Positions 45,711-57,082 of a stretch of DNA of 64,000 nucleotides are shown here, in pieces; positions within the stretch are counted from its first letter, which is position 1; every line of letters starts with the position of its first letter. The translations under genes were made by a program, and so were the position numbers. The stretch covers positions 28,040,168 to 28,104,167 of the forward strand of contig NC_082685.1 in assembly GCF_949987515.2 (NCBI RefSeq), in the 5' to 3' direction. Source of the DNA: Delphinus delphis (lineage: Eukaryota > Chordata > Mammalia > Artiodactyla > Delphinidae). The notes under the pieces were generated by a model. That model saw only the letters and a program-made list of their open reading frames with translations, had not been told where the DNA came from and did no database searches.

Positions 45711-46325
45711 TGCCTGGAATCACAAAGTAGCCACCGGTAGAGTCTCCCTGCATCCTGGGATGCTCCAGCCGGATCTTCTGCATCTTGGGGTTTCCTTGGA
45801 GAACCAAATCTCAGTGTCCTTTTGATCACCAGGAAACCCACATGTCACTGGGACGGGAAGAGTGTCCTCTGAGTGTAGCTCTCAAGCTGCGTTTTTCCTG
45901 CGTCTGTGCCACTCTTTGGTCTGTGTCCAAAAGCTGCTCACACACTCCCACGTAGCTGTGGGACCAGCTGGTGTGTGTGCTTCTGCCTGAGACGAGGCTG
46001 CTTGCCTGTGGGGAGGATGTGATTGCTTTAGGAAATTAAGTGGGAGTGATTAATTAGGAAATGTACTGAGGACTCTGGAAAGAAATAGCAGAAAAGGAAA
46101 AAAAATTGGAACCCTAAATACAGAAAGCTTCTAGCCACGTGGCTAAGGAGACTGCATTCAGTGGAACTGAAAACATTTGATCGTGGTTTGTTTGTTTGTT
46201 TGTTTGTCTTTGCTGCTGTTACTTTGATACACAAGGATGCTGGGAAGAACCATAACATCAGCTGACCCAACCTCTCCTTTCACCAAATGGCAAATGAAGG
46301 CTCAGAGAGACTACCAGGAGAAGCC
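45711..46325. other. Intron DNA with a (GTTT)n run
   Basis: A GTTT repeat lies at 46186-46206. No gene recognised. Confidence 0.4.
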
Positions 46326-46329
46326 GACA

Positions 46330-46735
46330 GCTTAGAAAGAACAGCAGGGCTTAGGACTCAGAAAGTCCTGTGTTTGAATTGCTGATGCGTTCTTGCAGGA
46401 TGTGTAAACCCGCACAAGTCTCTGTGAAATCAAGGTAGCATTGACTATTGCCAAGGGCTGTAGCAAGGCACCGGTGAACAAAAGCAGGCACGATGACTGC
46501 TAATCAGTACTGTGTGCCAGGCACCGTTCTCGCGCGTGGCCTGTGTTCTCTTACTTTTTTACAAGAGTCCTGTGGAGTCGGTACTATTATTAGCTCATGG
46601 TGTAGATGAAGAACAAAGACACTGAGAGGATACATTATTTATTTGATGTCCCAAAGCTGGTAAGTGGCAGAGCCAAGTTTCCGGTGTAGTCCGAGTCAGG
46701 AAGCCACGTTCTCAACCATTAAGCACTCTGCCTCT
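46330..46735. repeat. Two MIR SINEs in opposite orientation
   Basis: A short + strand MIR piece ('cagaaagtcctgtgtttgaa') at 46330-46440 is followed by an antisense MIR at 46485-46735 ('gtgtgccaggcaccgttctc', 'gtcggtactattattagctc', 'gctggtaagtggcagagcca'). Confidence 0.7.
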
Positions 46736-46739
46736 TATG

Positions 46740-46880
46740 CATATGATGTGATGTATAGATACCATTATATAACCAGTAAATAATATAGGACATTTATGTG
46801 TGATATAACGTATATAATAAATTAATTAAATTATATGCTAAAGTAATTACTGTATAAATAATTAATACATAAAATGCATT
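46740..46880. other. Very AT-rich low-complexity stretch
   Basis: Dominated by TATA, TAATTAA and TTATAT words with no repeat unit. Confidence 0.6.
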
Positions 46881-46919
46881 CTGTTAGGTTGAACCCTATG
46901 GAATTGTCATTTTTGTTGG

Positions 46920-47155
46920 TAGGAAAGGCTGAAAGTAGTCGTCTCACAGAGTTCATCCTAATATGTGCCAAACCAGTCACAGAAATTTCTCCTTCTCTCA
47001 CCTTCCTCAGCAGGTTCCTAACTCTGAACCTCAGTCTCCTCCTCCACAAAATGGGGCTAACCTCCCTCACAAGTGGTGCTGCTATACCGTGTCAGTCAGA
47101 CAATGTGTGTGGAAAGCATCTAGCGTAGTGCTCAATAAGTAAGATCCATGGTTAT
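46920..47155 (+). repeat. MIR SINE, + strand
   Basis: 'aacctcagtctcctcctcca', 'caaaatggggctaacctccc' and 'gcgtagtgctcaataagtaa' match MIR in sense order. Confidence 0.8.
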
Positions 47156-47910
47156 TGCCTGATTACAGCCGTGGCTCCCCACACACCTGTAGGGTCCTGC
47201 TCTTTAGTACTCCTCCCACCCCCAGTGGCTTGGCTTTCAGCTTGAGGGTCTTCATATGCAATAAAACTTTCAGGTTATAGGTGAAGTATTGGGCCCAGGA
47301 GCTGTATTTTTATTCCACAGGACTTTGATATTTTCAGCATGCTTCAGTCAAATACAAAGCTTCCTGTCAGGCCAGGCCGAACGCTGTTGCCTTCCACGCA
47401 CATAAGAATTAAGGGGCTGCCAGCATGAAATACCACCCTGCCCGGCCTCATAGCTCATTCCTTCCGTGTTGGCTCTCAGGTCCTCATGGGACAGCCCCCC
47501 TTGCTGTTCTTCCTGAATTTTCGGCTTGTCAGTCAACCTTCTCTTTGGAAACTCTACTCAACTCCAGTCCAACACAGTGAAAGTTCCTTCTGACCTCCTA
47601 AGGTTCTAGGTCTTTGCAGGGGAGCTGTGGTGATGGCCCTGCTCTCTCCCGAAACCCCTTGCCAAAATGAGCTTGGAGGGACTGGTGGCCCAAGCAGAGA
47701 AGAAACAAGGCTGAATTCCTCATCTTTAATCCTGGCAGTGCCTCTGGATGGGTATCAGCAGTCCTTCCAGTCAGTCTGGAAAACCATCAGGAGACTAAGT
47801 CTGCCCTCATCCTGGAGGGAGCCCCTTCTGTTTCCCCAGGGGTCTTGGGGATCAGAGGAAGTACCTGAGGGGGTGGGGGTGTTTGGGTCTGTGCACTGGT
47901 ACTGGAGCTT
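47156..47910. other. Intron DNA, no gene or clear repeat
   Basis: Open frames 47348-47941 overlap on both strands and have no family signature. Confidence 0.4.
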
Positions 47911-47911
47911 C

Positions 47912-48160
47912 ATAGTAATAATAAAAGCTGACTTTGATTGAGACCTCACGTTGCGTCAGGCACTGTGCAAAGTGTTTCTTATTGTTTCATTTAATCCTTA
48001 CAAGAATAAGATTAGGTCTGAATTGAGGCACAGAGGATAGTTTGCCATGTTGACACATGTGCCAGTGGTAGAGCCCTAATTCAGGCCAGTCTGACCCATA
48101 GCTTTGATTTCTTAACCACCCCGCTCTATAGCTTAGAGTCTTCTTACTTTTGAGTTTCCA
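47912..48160 (-). repeat. MIR SINE, - strand, nearly full length
   Basis: 'tagtaataataaaagctgac', 'gcgtcaggcactgtgcaaag', 'tttcatttaatccttacaag' and 'ccagtggtagagccctaatt' follow antisense MIR. Confidence 0.85.
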
Positions 48161-48495
48161 CCAAGTGGGCTCCCCTGATTCTAAAGCAGCAGGTTTTACT
48201 GATTCCTAGACGTGGAAAACAATTGCAGAAAGATGGTGCCGATGGTCCCTGAATTAAAGCTCTGAGATACTTGTGGTCTCAGTTGCTGCCTGGGTCTCCT
48301 TTGTGGAGCTGGACTTCCTTGTGCCAGTTCCAAATTCCATCAAAGGAAGAGTTGTACAGGTTCAAGGGAGTAACACAGTACTATTACCAGGAGAGCCCAT
48401 TCATTCATTCACTCATTCATTCAACAAAGCTGTGCTGAGTGCACCCGTGTGCACCTGTGCTGTTCCGGTGAACAAACCATTTCTTATCTCGCCAG
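48161..48495. other. Intron DNA; short L2-like scrap
   Basis: 'cattcattcattcactcatt' at 48399 on followed by 'cacccgtgtgcacctgtgct' may be an antisense L2 end. Nothing else is seen. Confidence 0.4.
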
Positions 48496-48499
48496 TTTT

Positions 48500-49225
48500 C
48501 TCTTGCAAAAAACAACCTACTATGACGGGTATAATCGAAACAATAAAACAAAAACCAAGAACTCAGAAATTAAGTATTGGCAAGGATGTGGAGAAATGAG
48601 AATGCAATGTAAAATGGTGCACCCTCTGTGTAAAGCAGTATGGCGAGTCCTCAAAAAGTTAAGCACAGAGCTGCCGTATGATCTAGCAATTCCACTTACT
48701 TTGGAGGAAGTTTATACTCAAGAAGAAGTGAAAGCAGGGACTCAGACAGGTTCTTGTATGTCAGTATGGCAGCATTATTCACAATAGCCAAAAGGTGGAA
48801 ATAACCCAAGTGTCCATCAACAGATGAGATATGTACGTACAATGGAATGTTATTCAGCCTTAAAAAGGAATGGAGTTCTGATACATGCTACGACCAGGAT
48901 GAGCCTTGAAAACATCGTGTTAAGCAAAATAAGTCAGACACGAAAGGACAAATATCATGTGATTCCACTTACGTGAAATGTCCGGAATAGGCAAATTTAT
49001 AGAGACAGAAAGTAGATTAGAGGTTAGTAGAGGCTAGTGGGAGTGGAGAATAGGGAGTTAGTGCTTAATGGGTACAGAGTGTCTGTTTGGGTGGACGAAA
49101 AAGATTGGAAATAATGGTGATGATGGTTGTGCAACGTTGTAAATGTACTTAATGCCACTGAACTGTGTACTTAACAGTGGTTAAAATGGTAAATTTTATA
49201 TATATTTTACTGCAATTTAATGAAC
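48500..49225 (+). repeat. L1 3' end (L1M-type), + strand
   Basis: A clear, moderately diverged L1 ORF2 end and 3' UTR: 'agtattggcaaggatgtgga', 'atgatctagcaattccactt', 'attattcacaatagccaaaa', 'gtgtccatcaacagatgaga', 'aatggaatgttattcagcct' and 'tgtgtacttaacagtggtta'. ORF frames are broken. Confidence 0.9.
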
Positions 49226-50375
49226 ATAATCTCATCACAAGAGAAAGAAAAAGTCTGCTTTGTAGAGGAGTAACATCTTATAGAAATCCCTTTCTTATTC
49301 CCCTCAGCACCCGGGGCATTATGCCTCGCATAGGGCCTGGCATATAGTAGATGCATATTTCTTTTTTTGCTGAACCAAACTGGGAACAGACTAATTCCAT
49401 TTGTAGTCGGAAATGGCAGTGAGGCTGTTGAGTGTAAATTTTACTGCCATGGCAACTGTGGAACACCAAGATGATACATATGAAAATTCAGTGGTATTTT
49501 TGGCGGGTGGGGTCAGCTGAAGGTAACATGGCCCGTTGCAGGTAACTGTAAGGTTTGAGGGAGCGTGAATTGTTAGTAATTGTTATAAAAATTCAGAATC
49601 CCAACCAGGCTGTGTCCTCTTTGTTCTGGTTGAGAGCATCCAGGCAGCTCTTTGGACCAAAGGGGATAAGAGGATGAAGTTGGTATTGGACTCCAGGGAT
49701 CTTTGCTAGAAGCTCTCAAGGGACGACAGGAGGCCAACCATACTTCTCTCCATTCGTTCATGGCACAGTTTGAATCCTCAGGAAGAGCCTTTGTGGGTCT
49801 AAGGATCCCCTTGACCGTTAGCGGAGTCACAGCTGGTATCTGGGGGAAGAAGAAAGAAGGCCATAATTTGACATTTAAGGAAATAAACCTGGGAGGAGAT
49901 AAAAGGGATTCGTCTTCCTGTGTTGTTTCATAGGCTGGAATGCTTCTTTTAGAAGGAAATGGTTTCTAAAAGCTGATGTGAATTGTGTGTTGTGGTCAGT
50001 TGTTCTCCCTTGTGTTCAGGCTTAGGTAACCATTTTTGGATTGGGAAGGAAAGTCTTTGCCTCCCCTCCCCTCTAACACCCCCCCCCCCCACCAACACAC
50101 ACAGATACACAGACATACAGTATACAAACAATCGTTATTAGCAAACAGGGAGCAGTCTTAGAATCCAAGAACCTGATGTCCTGCAGGGTCCACCATATCC
50201 TGTCCTCAGCCCACCTATGACTTCCCTCTTCCAGACTCAGAGTTCTGAACCCTATCCCCTTCTGATGTGTTGTGTGACACAGTGGCACCATGAAAGAGCC
50301 TAGCCCTCTGGCACTGCCACTGGGCGAATCCCATTTGGCAAGGTCTTTAGGCAGCCTCTGGGGGAAATCTGGGGA
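49226..50375. other. Intron DNA with a poly-C run
   Basis: A run of 12 C at 50079-50090 precedes an ACACAC stretch. No gene seen. Open frames 49573-50291 carry no family signature. Confidence 0.4.
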
Positions 50376-50379
50376 TGAT

Positions 50380-50600
50380 TTCGTGGTAATACAAAGTCCG
50401 TGGGGTTTGGAATTAGGGCTAAATTGAATCCAGGCTTTGATGCTTGATAGTCATATAACTTTGATAAGTCACTAAACTTCAGTTTCCTCATCTGCAAAAT
50501 GGGCACAGTGATACTTACGACCCAGGGCTCATGTGTACAGCACCTGTACATGAGAAGCACCTGCACACCACCTGCAAGTAGGCAGCTGCCCACTCCTTGG
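50380..50600 (+). repeat. MIR SINE, + strand
   Basis: 'cgtggggtttggaattaggg', 'tcagtttcctcatctgcaaa' and 'atgggcacagtgatacttac' match MIR. Confidence 0.8.
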
Positions 50601-50754
50601 CAGTTGTTGCTCTTATGAGGAAACCTACAGCCATGTTGTGTCATTTGGATCTTGCGCTAGAGCGTACAGCTGCCGCTCTGCTTGACAAATCCCAGGCAGC
50701 CATAATGTAGCAGAGGTCACGACAGCACCCAGCTGTGTGCCATGATGCAAAGAG

Positions 50755-50985
50755 CTAATGTTTAGAGGTCACTCGCTGTATTTAAAGCACCAAGCTGCTT
50801 TATACGCATTATCATGTTCCATTCTCACCCCAACTCTGTAATGTTGGTACTATTATTATACCCATTTTTAGAAGAGAAAACTGAGGTTTACTGAGGTTAA
50901 ATGACTCACCCAAGACCACTCAACCGGTAAGTACTTGAACCCAGACATCTGACTCCAGAGCCCAAGTGCATAAGCAACACACAAG
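50755..50985 (-). repeat. MIR SINE, - strand
   Basis: 'ttggtactattattataccc', 'aagagaaaactgaggtttac' and 'atgactcacccaagaccact' match antisense MIR. Confidence 0.85.
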
Positions 50986-51260
50986 CTGCTGGGGCACAAA
51001 AGCCTTCCTTGGGGTCACTTTGGAGGGTGAGCCAGGGAGATGCTGGTCTCAAGGTCTGCCATGTGTTCTGACCACTCAGTCTCAGAAGCCCTTGTCCTAT
51101 CTTGAACATCTCCCCATTTGCCCATTGGATGGAGTCCCCGTTCTTTGTTGCTTTTCCAAGCTTGCCAAACTCAGTCCCCATCAATTATGCATTAATTAGT
51201 TCATTCTTTCATTTATTCCGTCAGCATTCCTTTTGCTGACCAGCTCCTTTGTATCATGAC
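50986..51260. other. Intron DNA, no gene or clear repeat
   Basis: Two overlapping open frames (50906-51199) on opposite strands show no family signature. Confidence 0.4.
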
Positions 51261-51264
51261 TGCT

Positions 51265-51480
51265 AGTGCTGGAGATCCTTTACTGAGTACTTACTAGGCC
51301 CCAGGCACCGTCCTGGTGACTTTCACACATTGTCCAATGTCATCTTCATACAACTCTATATGGTAGACCTTGTTACCACTTGCTGCCTATTACTGCTTCA
51401 CAGTTGATGAAACAAAGGCCCTAAGGAGGTTAAAGCGGTTGCTTAAGGATTATGTCAGAGCCAGGATTCAAATCCTTCAA
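51265..51480 (-). repeat. MIR SINE, - strand
   Basis: 'gagtacttactaggccccag', 'gcaccgtcctggtgactttc' and 'gatgaaacaaaggccctaag' match antisense MIR. Confidence 0.7.
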
Positions 51481-51554
51481 GGCCCTCATGAACTCTAGAC
51501 CCAAAAAGATGTCTTCCCTTTTCCTACTCCTATAGCATTAATTAGTCTTCCAGT

Positions 51555-51732
51555 TGAACAGGCATCAGAATCACCTGGAGGGCTTGTTAAAACACAGATT
51601 GACGGGCCTCGCCCCCAGAGCTGCTGATTCAGTAGGTTGGGATGAAGCCCAAGAATGTGCCTTTCTAACAAGTCCCCAGGTAATGCCGAGGCCCCTAGCT
51701 GGGGGACCCCACTTTGGGAACCACTGCTCTAG
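51555..51732. repeat. MER5A-type hAT DNA transposon
   Basis: 'catcagaatcacctggaggg', 'cttgttaaaacacagattga', 'ctgctgattcagtaggttgg', 'ctttctaacaagtccccagg' and 'tttgggaaccactgctctag' are MER5A nearly end to end. Confidence 0.88.
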
Positions 51733-52180
51733 TCCAGATTCTTTCAGGACAGGGATCCTGTCTTTGTTTTTCCTCTAGCATTACACAGTGCCTGGCACAG
51801 AGTTGCTGCTTGGTATGTATTTGTTATTTTGAATTGTTCAATCGCACTTTCATTTTTCCTTTTATACCATGTTGTGTTTTTATTTCTAAATGTGCAAATT
51901 CTTAGGCTTTGCCATTTAGGATTTAAACGCCCAGGGATCAGGAATTTCACCTTATACTTTTTAGCACCTTTCGCAGAACCTTGCACACACCGGGCGTTTG
52001 GTAAATAAATGTTGGCTTGTTGGTTGGTAATTCAGAGACCAACCTCTTTAAGACCCAAATAGCAAGCCAATTGAACTCTGGGAGTATACCTGTTGAAACA
52101 ATCTCTAGATCCCTAGAAGAGGGCCTAGTGTATTGTTGGTGCTTAGTAATGTTTGTTGAATGAATATCACCAGTCTCTGT
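51733..52180 (+). repeat. L2 LINE 3' fragments, + strand
   Basis: Three L2 3'-end-like pieces: 'ttctttcaggacagggatcc' with 'cagtgcctggcacagagttg' (51738-51820); 'ttgcacacaccgggcgtttg' with 'gtaaataaatgttggcttgt' (51950-52022); 'gtgcttagtaatgtttgttg' (52138-52165). Confidence 0.65.
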
Positions 52181-52299
52181 GGCTTTGTGGCCAATAGCCT
52201 GAGGGTCTGCCTGCTACCTTGAGCTCAGTTCCAGCTTGGGAGCTCAGCCTCAAAGCATAGGTTGGTGGATGGAATTTTCCAGGGCTTTCAGTTCACCTA

Positions 52300-52488
52300 C
52301 AGCAATGATTCTTAACCCTAGCTGCACACTGGAATCTGGGGTGCTTTAAAACAACATATATGCCTGATACCTACCCCTGGAGATTCTGATTTCATTGCTC
52401 TGAAGCGTGGCCTGGGAAGCAAGACTTGTAACGCTCCCCCAGGTGATTCTAATATGCAGCCAACGTTGGGAACCCTGACCTAGAGCAC
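52300..52488. repeat. MER5-type hAT DNA transposon
   Basis: 'atgattcttaaccctagctg', 'ctggaatctggggtgcttta', 'ggagattctgatttcattgc' and 'cccccaggtgattctaatat' match MER5. Confidence 0.8.
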
Positions 52489-53595
52489 TTGGCTGCATGG
52501 TTTTCTCTGGGTCATTACAGAGGGCTATGCATGTACCTGCTTGTGGGTGCACATGTAGAGAAGGGTGAGGCCGGACATTCCTTATTGAGTGGTGCACAGT
52601 GGGCATCTCTGGCTCTAGGATGAGGGTGCAGGGATTGGAAATCAAGCCTTGGGTAAAAGCTTGGCCAGGCCAGGAGGGTCCTTGAGGGCATCGAGCATGC
52701 CTGCTTCCCTTTCCTGGGGCTGCCTTTGGCTGACTGCTGGTCGCCATGTTCCTTGGCCAAGGGGGCTCTGTTTCAAGGCTGAGGGCAGGAGGTGGTGGGC
52801 TGAATGCAGGTGGTGTGGCTATTGGAAGGCCCTTTTGTTCCCTCGGTTCAGAAGGGGCCGTCCTCCCAGGGGCTGAGGTGGGGGGCTAGCGTTTGGCATC
52901 GTGCGCTTCGGCGCTGAGTTTATTCTTGGGTTTCTGGTGGAAATGCACACGGCTACTCGAGCCCCACGCGCTGGCTGAGAGCAATGGGAAAGGTCGTGCC
53001 TGGGCCCCCACCCCAGCAGGTTGCTTGACTCAGCACAATCCTGGTGTAATTAGGCATGACAAGAAGGAAAAGGGGAAAGGGCTGGTGCTTGTTGGCGTGC
53101 ACTCAGCCCGGGTCCCCGGGGACCAGGGGCTTCAGAAGGGCCAGCTGTTCTCAATTTTATTGGAGCCAGGGTTTGGCTCACCTACAGCCATCTCCATCAG
53201 TTTGTCCCTGAGCCGCTGGGGTACGCTTCGGTAGCCCGGCAGGATCAAGTCTCCTGGAATGAGGGTTGGGTGAGTAATTCCCATTCCCTCCCCTTCCTTT
53301 TTCTCTCCTCACGTGGTCTCAGAAGCTGTGTGTAGGAGACGCCGTCACATCACTACGTTCAAATCACCCGCTGTTGTCGGAGAGGTAGTCTTGAGTAATG
53401 CAACGCGCTGGGCGCCGGAGCTTTCACACTAGGTAGGAAAGCATTTAGTCATTGCGGAGTCTGGAAGCAAATCCAATGACCTCCTTGGGCCAGGGAGATT
53501 GTATAAATGGGTAAGTTGGGCTGCCTGTGAAGCCACGGGGAGTGATGGGGGCCAATAGGGGCCGTAAGTGAACTGGGGAACTCATGCCCAGCCAA
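52489..53595. other. Repeat-poor, moderately GC-rich intron stretch
   Basis: No repeat recognised. Open frames 52346-52876 and 52893-53234 overlap on both strands and have no family signature. Contains CpG-bearing patches near 52900-53430 (for example 'gcgctgggcgccggagc' at 53405). Confidence 0.4.
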
Positions 53596-53599
53596 AAGG

Positions 53600-53944
53600 C
53601 ATTTTAAATTTTTATTTTTATTTATTTTTATTTTTTAACATCTTTACTGGAGTATAATTGCTTTACAGCGGTGTGTTAGTTTCTGCTTTATAACAAAGTG
53701 AATCAGCTATACATATATCCCCATATCTCTTCCGTCTTGTGTCTCCCTCCCTCCCACCCTCCCTATCCCACCCTTCTAGGTGGTCACATAGCACCGAGCT
53801 GATCTCCCTGTGCTATGCGGCTGCTTCCCACTAGCTATCTATTTTACGTTTGGTAGTGTATATATGTCCATGCCACTCTCTTACTTCATCCCAGCTTACC
53901 CTTCCCCCTCCCCATGTCCTCAAGTCCATTCTCTACGTCTGCAT
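53600..53944 (-). repeat. Young cetartiodactyl L1 3' UTR, - strand
   Basis: 'tctttactggagtataattg', 'cagcggtgtgttagtttctg', 'gctatacatatatccccata' and 'ctatgcggctgcttcccact' are the antisense 3' UTR of L1 elements of artiodactyl and cetacean lineages. 5'-truncated; no coding part remains. Confidence 0.88.
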
Positions 53945-53959
53945 CAAAAGGGCGTTTTT

Positions 53960-54180
53960 GTTTGTTTGTTTGTTTGTTTGTTTGCGGTACGCGGGCCTCT
54001 CACTGTTGTGGCCTCTCCCGCTGTGGAGCACAGGCTCCGGATGCGCAGGCTCAGCGGCCATGGCTCACGGGCCCCGCCGCTCCACTCCGCGGCATGTGGG
54101 ATCTTCCCAGACCGGGGCACGAACCCGCGTCCCCTGCATCGGCAGGCGGACTCTCAACCACTGCGCCACCAGGAAAGCCC
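53960..54180 (-). mobile_element. CHR-type cetacean SINE, - strand, with (TTTG)n tail
   Basis: Tail (GTTT)n at 53960-53984, then GCGGTACGCGGGCCTCTCAC, 'ccatggctcacgggccccgc', 'gcatgtgggatcttcccag' and the CCACCAGGAAAGCCC head. A perfect 15-bp target-site duplication CAAAAGGGCGTTTTT flanks it (53945-53959 and 54181-54195), so the insertion is recent. Open frames 53810-54288 are SINE-derived. Confidence 0.95.
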
Positions 54181-54195
54181 CAAAAGGGCGTTTTT

Positions 54196-55740
54196 AAAAA
54201 ACTCTCACTGCCAAGCAAGCAGAACAGGGTCTGTACAGTGGGACTTAGTGGTGGGCAGCCAGTGTCACACCTTCTTCTAGCCACTTAAGGTGTGAGCACT
54301 CAGCTAAAGGGCCACAGGCTCCCTCATGTCTGTGTGAGGGTCTGGAAACCCAAAGCCCAGGATGGACTCAGGATTCTGGAGATGTTCTCTTCTGGAGCTG
54401 GCTTCATCTGCAGAGGCTGCTTAAGGAGCCCATGCTGACTGAGCATCTGGGGAAGCCTGCAGAATGCAACTGGCCAAGTCGGGAACTGACCTGGGCCAGT
54501 GGGTTAGTGTGGAGGCTTCTGAAGAGGCTGCAAATGGGACCAGGGAAGAAACTGCAGTGACTCTGCCCTCCAGGTATGACTGGAAGGCTCATCTGTCCCT
54601 TTAGGAACAGGAGGAGGCAGGCACAGAGTGGGGCCCTGATTGCTCTTGTCTGTGCGTCCTGCAGCTTAGACAGAGAATGTTGACTTGGGGAGCTTGATGG
54701 GCTTCTGCCCTGCTCCCACCCAGTTTCCTTCTGGTTTCCCTCTGTGCTCACCTGCCTGCTTTCACCAGCACTGTGCTCATTTGCCCACCACCAGACTCAG
54801 ACCCAGATCCCCCAGGGGGTGGCCCTGGAAGCTTTGCCTGTGGTCTCAGCTTCCCGACCTCTACCCCATGTGCCATAAAATCTATGGAAAGGTTGCTGTA
54901 GATCGAAAGGCCTGTATCAGGCTCAGAGATCTTTCTTACAAGAGACTGACGAAGAAACACAGACTTGAGCTCATGGAATTAGAGTGACAAATCCTTTTCT
55001 CTGGGGTCTGAAGCCTTCCATAGCTTCCAAGCCTTTCTTGCTTCTTATGTAGTGCTGTTTTCAGCTTCCTTATCCAGATATATGGGACTCTCCCATTGTT
55101 TTCTTCTTATTTGTCCATCCATGTGCTTGTGTTTTCCACGGAGAGTGGGTTGCAATCAGACGGTTCCTGCAAAGTCCCTTGCCTCCTTCTTAGAATAGTT
55201 TACCCCCTTGAAGCACCTCACGTACCGACACCATGGCCCCAAGCCACGTCACAGTGAACAAACCACAGACTGAAATTGCAGCCATTCAGGAGAGAGGAGT
55301 CTTTAATTTGGGCTTAAAATAGCCCATAGCCCGAGAGTTTGAGGGATCAGAAGCAAGGTGTCATAGCAGGAATGGGTGTTGGGGACCCGCCCCAGGATGA
55401 CCGAGCAGGGGCTGTGGGCTGGGAGAAAGACAGGCATAGAGGTTGAGAGTCTGGGCTGGAGGCCTCTGCAGCTCATTTGACATTGACATCTTGGGTGTCT
55501 TTCGTAATGGAAGAGTGAATGATGTGGCAGTAAAAATACATGGGACCTGCCTCCTCCGTCTGGAATGGAGTATTTGCTGCCCCTCTTTCTCCCAACTCTG
55601 TGCAGCCATCGTTATACTATTAGCTATAATCAGGGCAACCATGTTGCTGAACTCTTGGGTCACTGTGCACATTATATGTTCCAGGGGTGCCATTCTAACT
55701 GTATGGTCTTGAACAACTCCCCCTGGCGTTGTGTAAGACA
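54196..55740. other. Repeat-poor intron stretch, about 1.5 kb
   Basis: No repeat or gene recognised. Open frames 54404-54987 and 55361-55810 overlap on both strands and show no family signature. Confidence 0.4.
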
Positions 55741-55744
55741 CGGA

Positions 55745-55960
55745 ACTGGTAATAATAAGAGCAAAGAGATATTGAGCACCTCTGGGCTAGACATTGTTCT
55801 AGCCTCTTGACATGAATAAACTTGCTTAATTCTCAACCCAACCCAAGGAGGAGGACACTGTGATTAGCTCCATTCTACAGACAAGGAAGTGGAGGCACAG
55901 ACAGTTTAAGTTACTTCTCCAGAGCCGTGTTGCTAGGTCAGTGTACCAAGTGCAGAGTAA
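55745..55960 (-). repeat. MIR SINE, - strand
   Basis: 'ggtaataataagagcaaaga', 'ctccattctacagacaagga' and 'agtggaggcacagacagttt' match antisense MIR. Confidence 0.8.
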
Positions 55961-56057
55961 GTGTCAGTATGATCCCAGTGCCCACACTGAACGATTATGC
56001 ATCACCTTCTGTGTTAATATTTTGTGGTTTTTATTCTTGTTATTGTGATTCCTGTCT

Positions 56058-56704
56058 GTCTGAGTTCGGGCTGCTATAACAAAATACCACAGACTGGGTG
56101 CTTTAAACAGCATTGATTTCTCGTAGTTGTGGAGGCTAGAAATCCAAGATCAAAGCCAGCGTGGTGAGGGCTCTCTTCCTGGCTTGCAGATGGACACCTT
56201 CTCTCTATGTCCTCCCATAGTGGAGAGGGTGCTCTGGTGTCTCTTCCTTTTCTTCTTTTTTTTTTTTTTTGGCTGTGTAGGGTCTTCGTTGCTGTGCCCG
56301 GGCTTTCTCTAGTTGTGGCGAGGGGGGACTACTCTTCATAGCGGTGCGCGGGTTTTCATTGCAGTGGCTTCTCTTGTTGTGGAGCACAGACTCTAGGTGC
56401 ACGGGCTTCAGTAGTTGTGGCTCACGGGCTTAGTTGTTCCGTGGCACGTGGGATCTTCCCAGCCAAGGGATCGAACCCACATCCCCTGCATTGGCAGGCG
56501 GTTTCTTAACCACTGTGCCACCAGGTAAGTCCCTCTTCCTCTTCTTCTAAGGGCACTAATCCCATCATGGGGCTCTACCTGTGTGACCTCATCTAAACCT
56601 ATTTACCTCCCAAATGCCCCACCTGCAAATACCATCACACTGGGGGCTAGGGCTTCAACGTATGAAATTTTTTTTGAGGGGCACAAACATTCAGTCATAA
56701 CACT
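56058..56704 (-). repeat. MaLR-type LTR, - strand, split by a SINE
   Basis: Left part (56058-56256): 'ggctgctataacaaaatacc', 'acagactgggtgctttaaac', 'tggaggctagaaatccaaga'. Right part (56533-56704): 'gtgacctcatctaaacctat', 'gggctagggcttcaacgtat', 'acattcagtcataacactg'. The same family lies at 61869-62309. Subfamily not certain. Confidence 0.75.
56257..56532 (-). mobile_element. Long tRNA-derived SINE (CHR family), - strand, inside an LTR
   Basis: T-run 56256-56270, 'ggctgtgtagggtcttcgtt', 'tctcttgttgtggagcacag', 'ggcacgtgggatcttcccag' and the head CACCAGGTAAGTCC. Near-perfect 16-bp target-site duplication: CTCTTCCTTTTCTTCT (56241-56256) and CTCTTCCTCTTCTTCT (56533-56548). It is more diverged than the 53960 copy and so probably older. 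Confidence 0.9.
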
Positions 56705-56756
56705 GCCATTTCCTTGTTTTCGACCCTACTGGACTATACAAGTTCCTAGATCAGAG

Positions 56757-57082
56757 GTCAGCAAACATTTTCTGTAAAAGACCACATAGTAAATATTTAG
56801 GCTCTGGGGACCATACGGTCCCAGCTGCAACTATACTCAACTGTCCGTATAGTGCGAGAACAGCCATAGACCATCTATAAACAGATGAGCAGGCTGTGTT
56901 CCAGGAAAACTATATTTATGGGTTCTGAAATTTGAATTTCATATAATTTTTATGTCATGAAATATTATTCTTCTTTTGATTTTTTCCAACTATTTAAAAA
57001 TATAAAAGCCATTCTTAGCTCATGGGCCATAACAAAAACAGGTTGAAGGCTCCATTTGGCCTGTGGGACATCTGTCCTAGAG
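56757..57082. repeat. hAT-type nonautonomous DNA transposon
   Basis: Starts CAGAGGTCAGCAAACATTTT, continues 'gtaaaagaccacatagtaaa', 'gaccatacggtcccagctgc', 'gctgtgttccaggaaaacta' and ends near 'ggcctgtgggacatctgtcc'. The order matches a common mammalian hAT family. CCTAGAT/CCTAGAG on the two sides is a likely 8-bp-type target duplication with one or two changes. Family name not certain. Confidence 0.7.

Noticed and set aside
53810..54288. Three overlapping frames of 115-156 codons
   Set aside because: Translation of an L1 3' UTR fused to a SINE; not a gene.
54685..54987. 100-codon frame with a Lys/Arg-rich end, considered as a processed pseudogene
   Set aside because: I could not match it to any known family, and it has no A-tail or target duplication.
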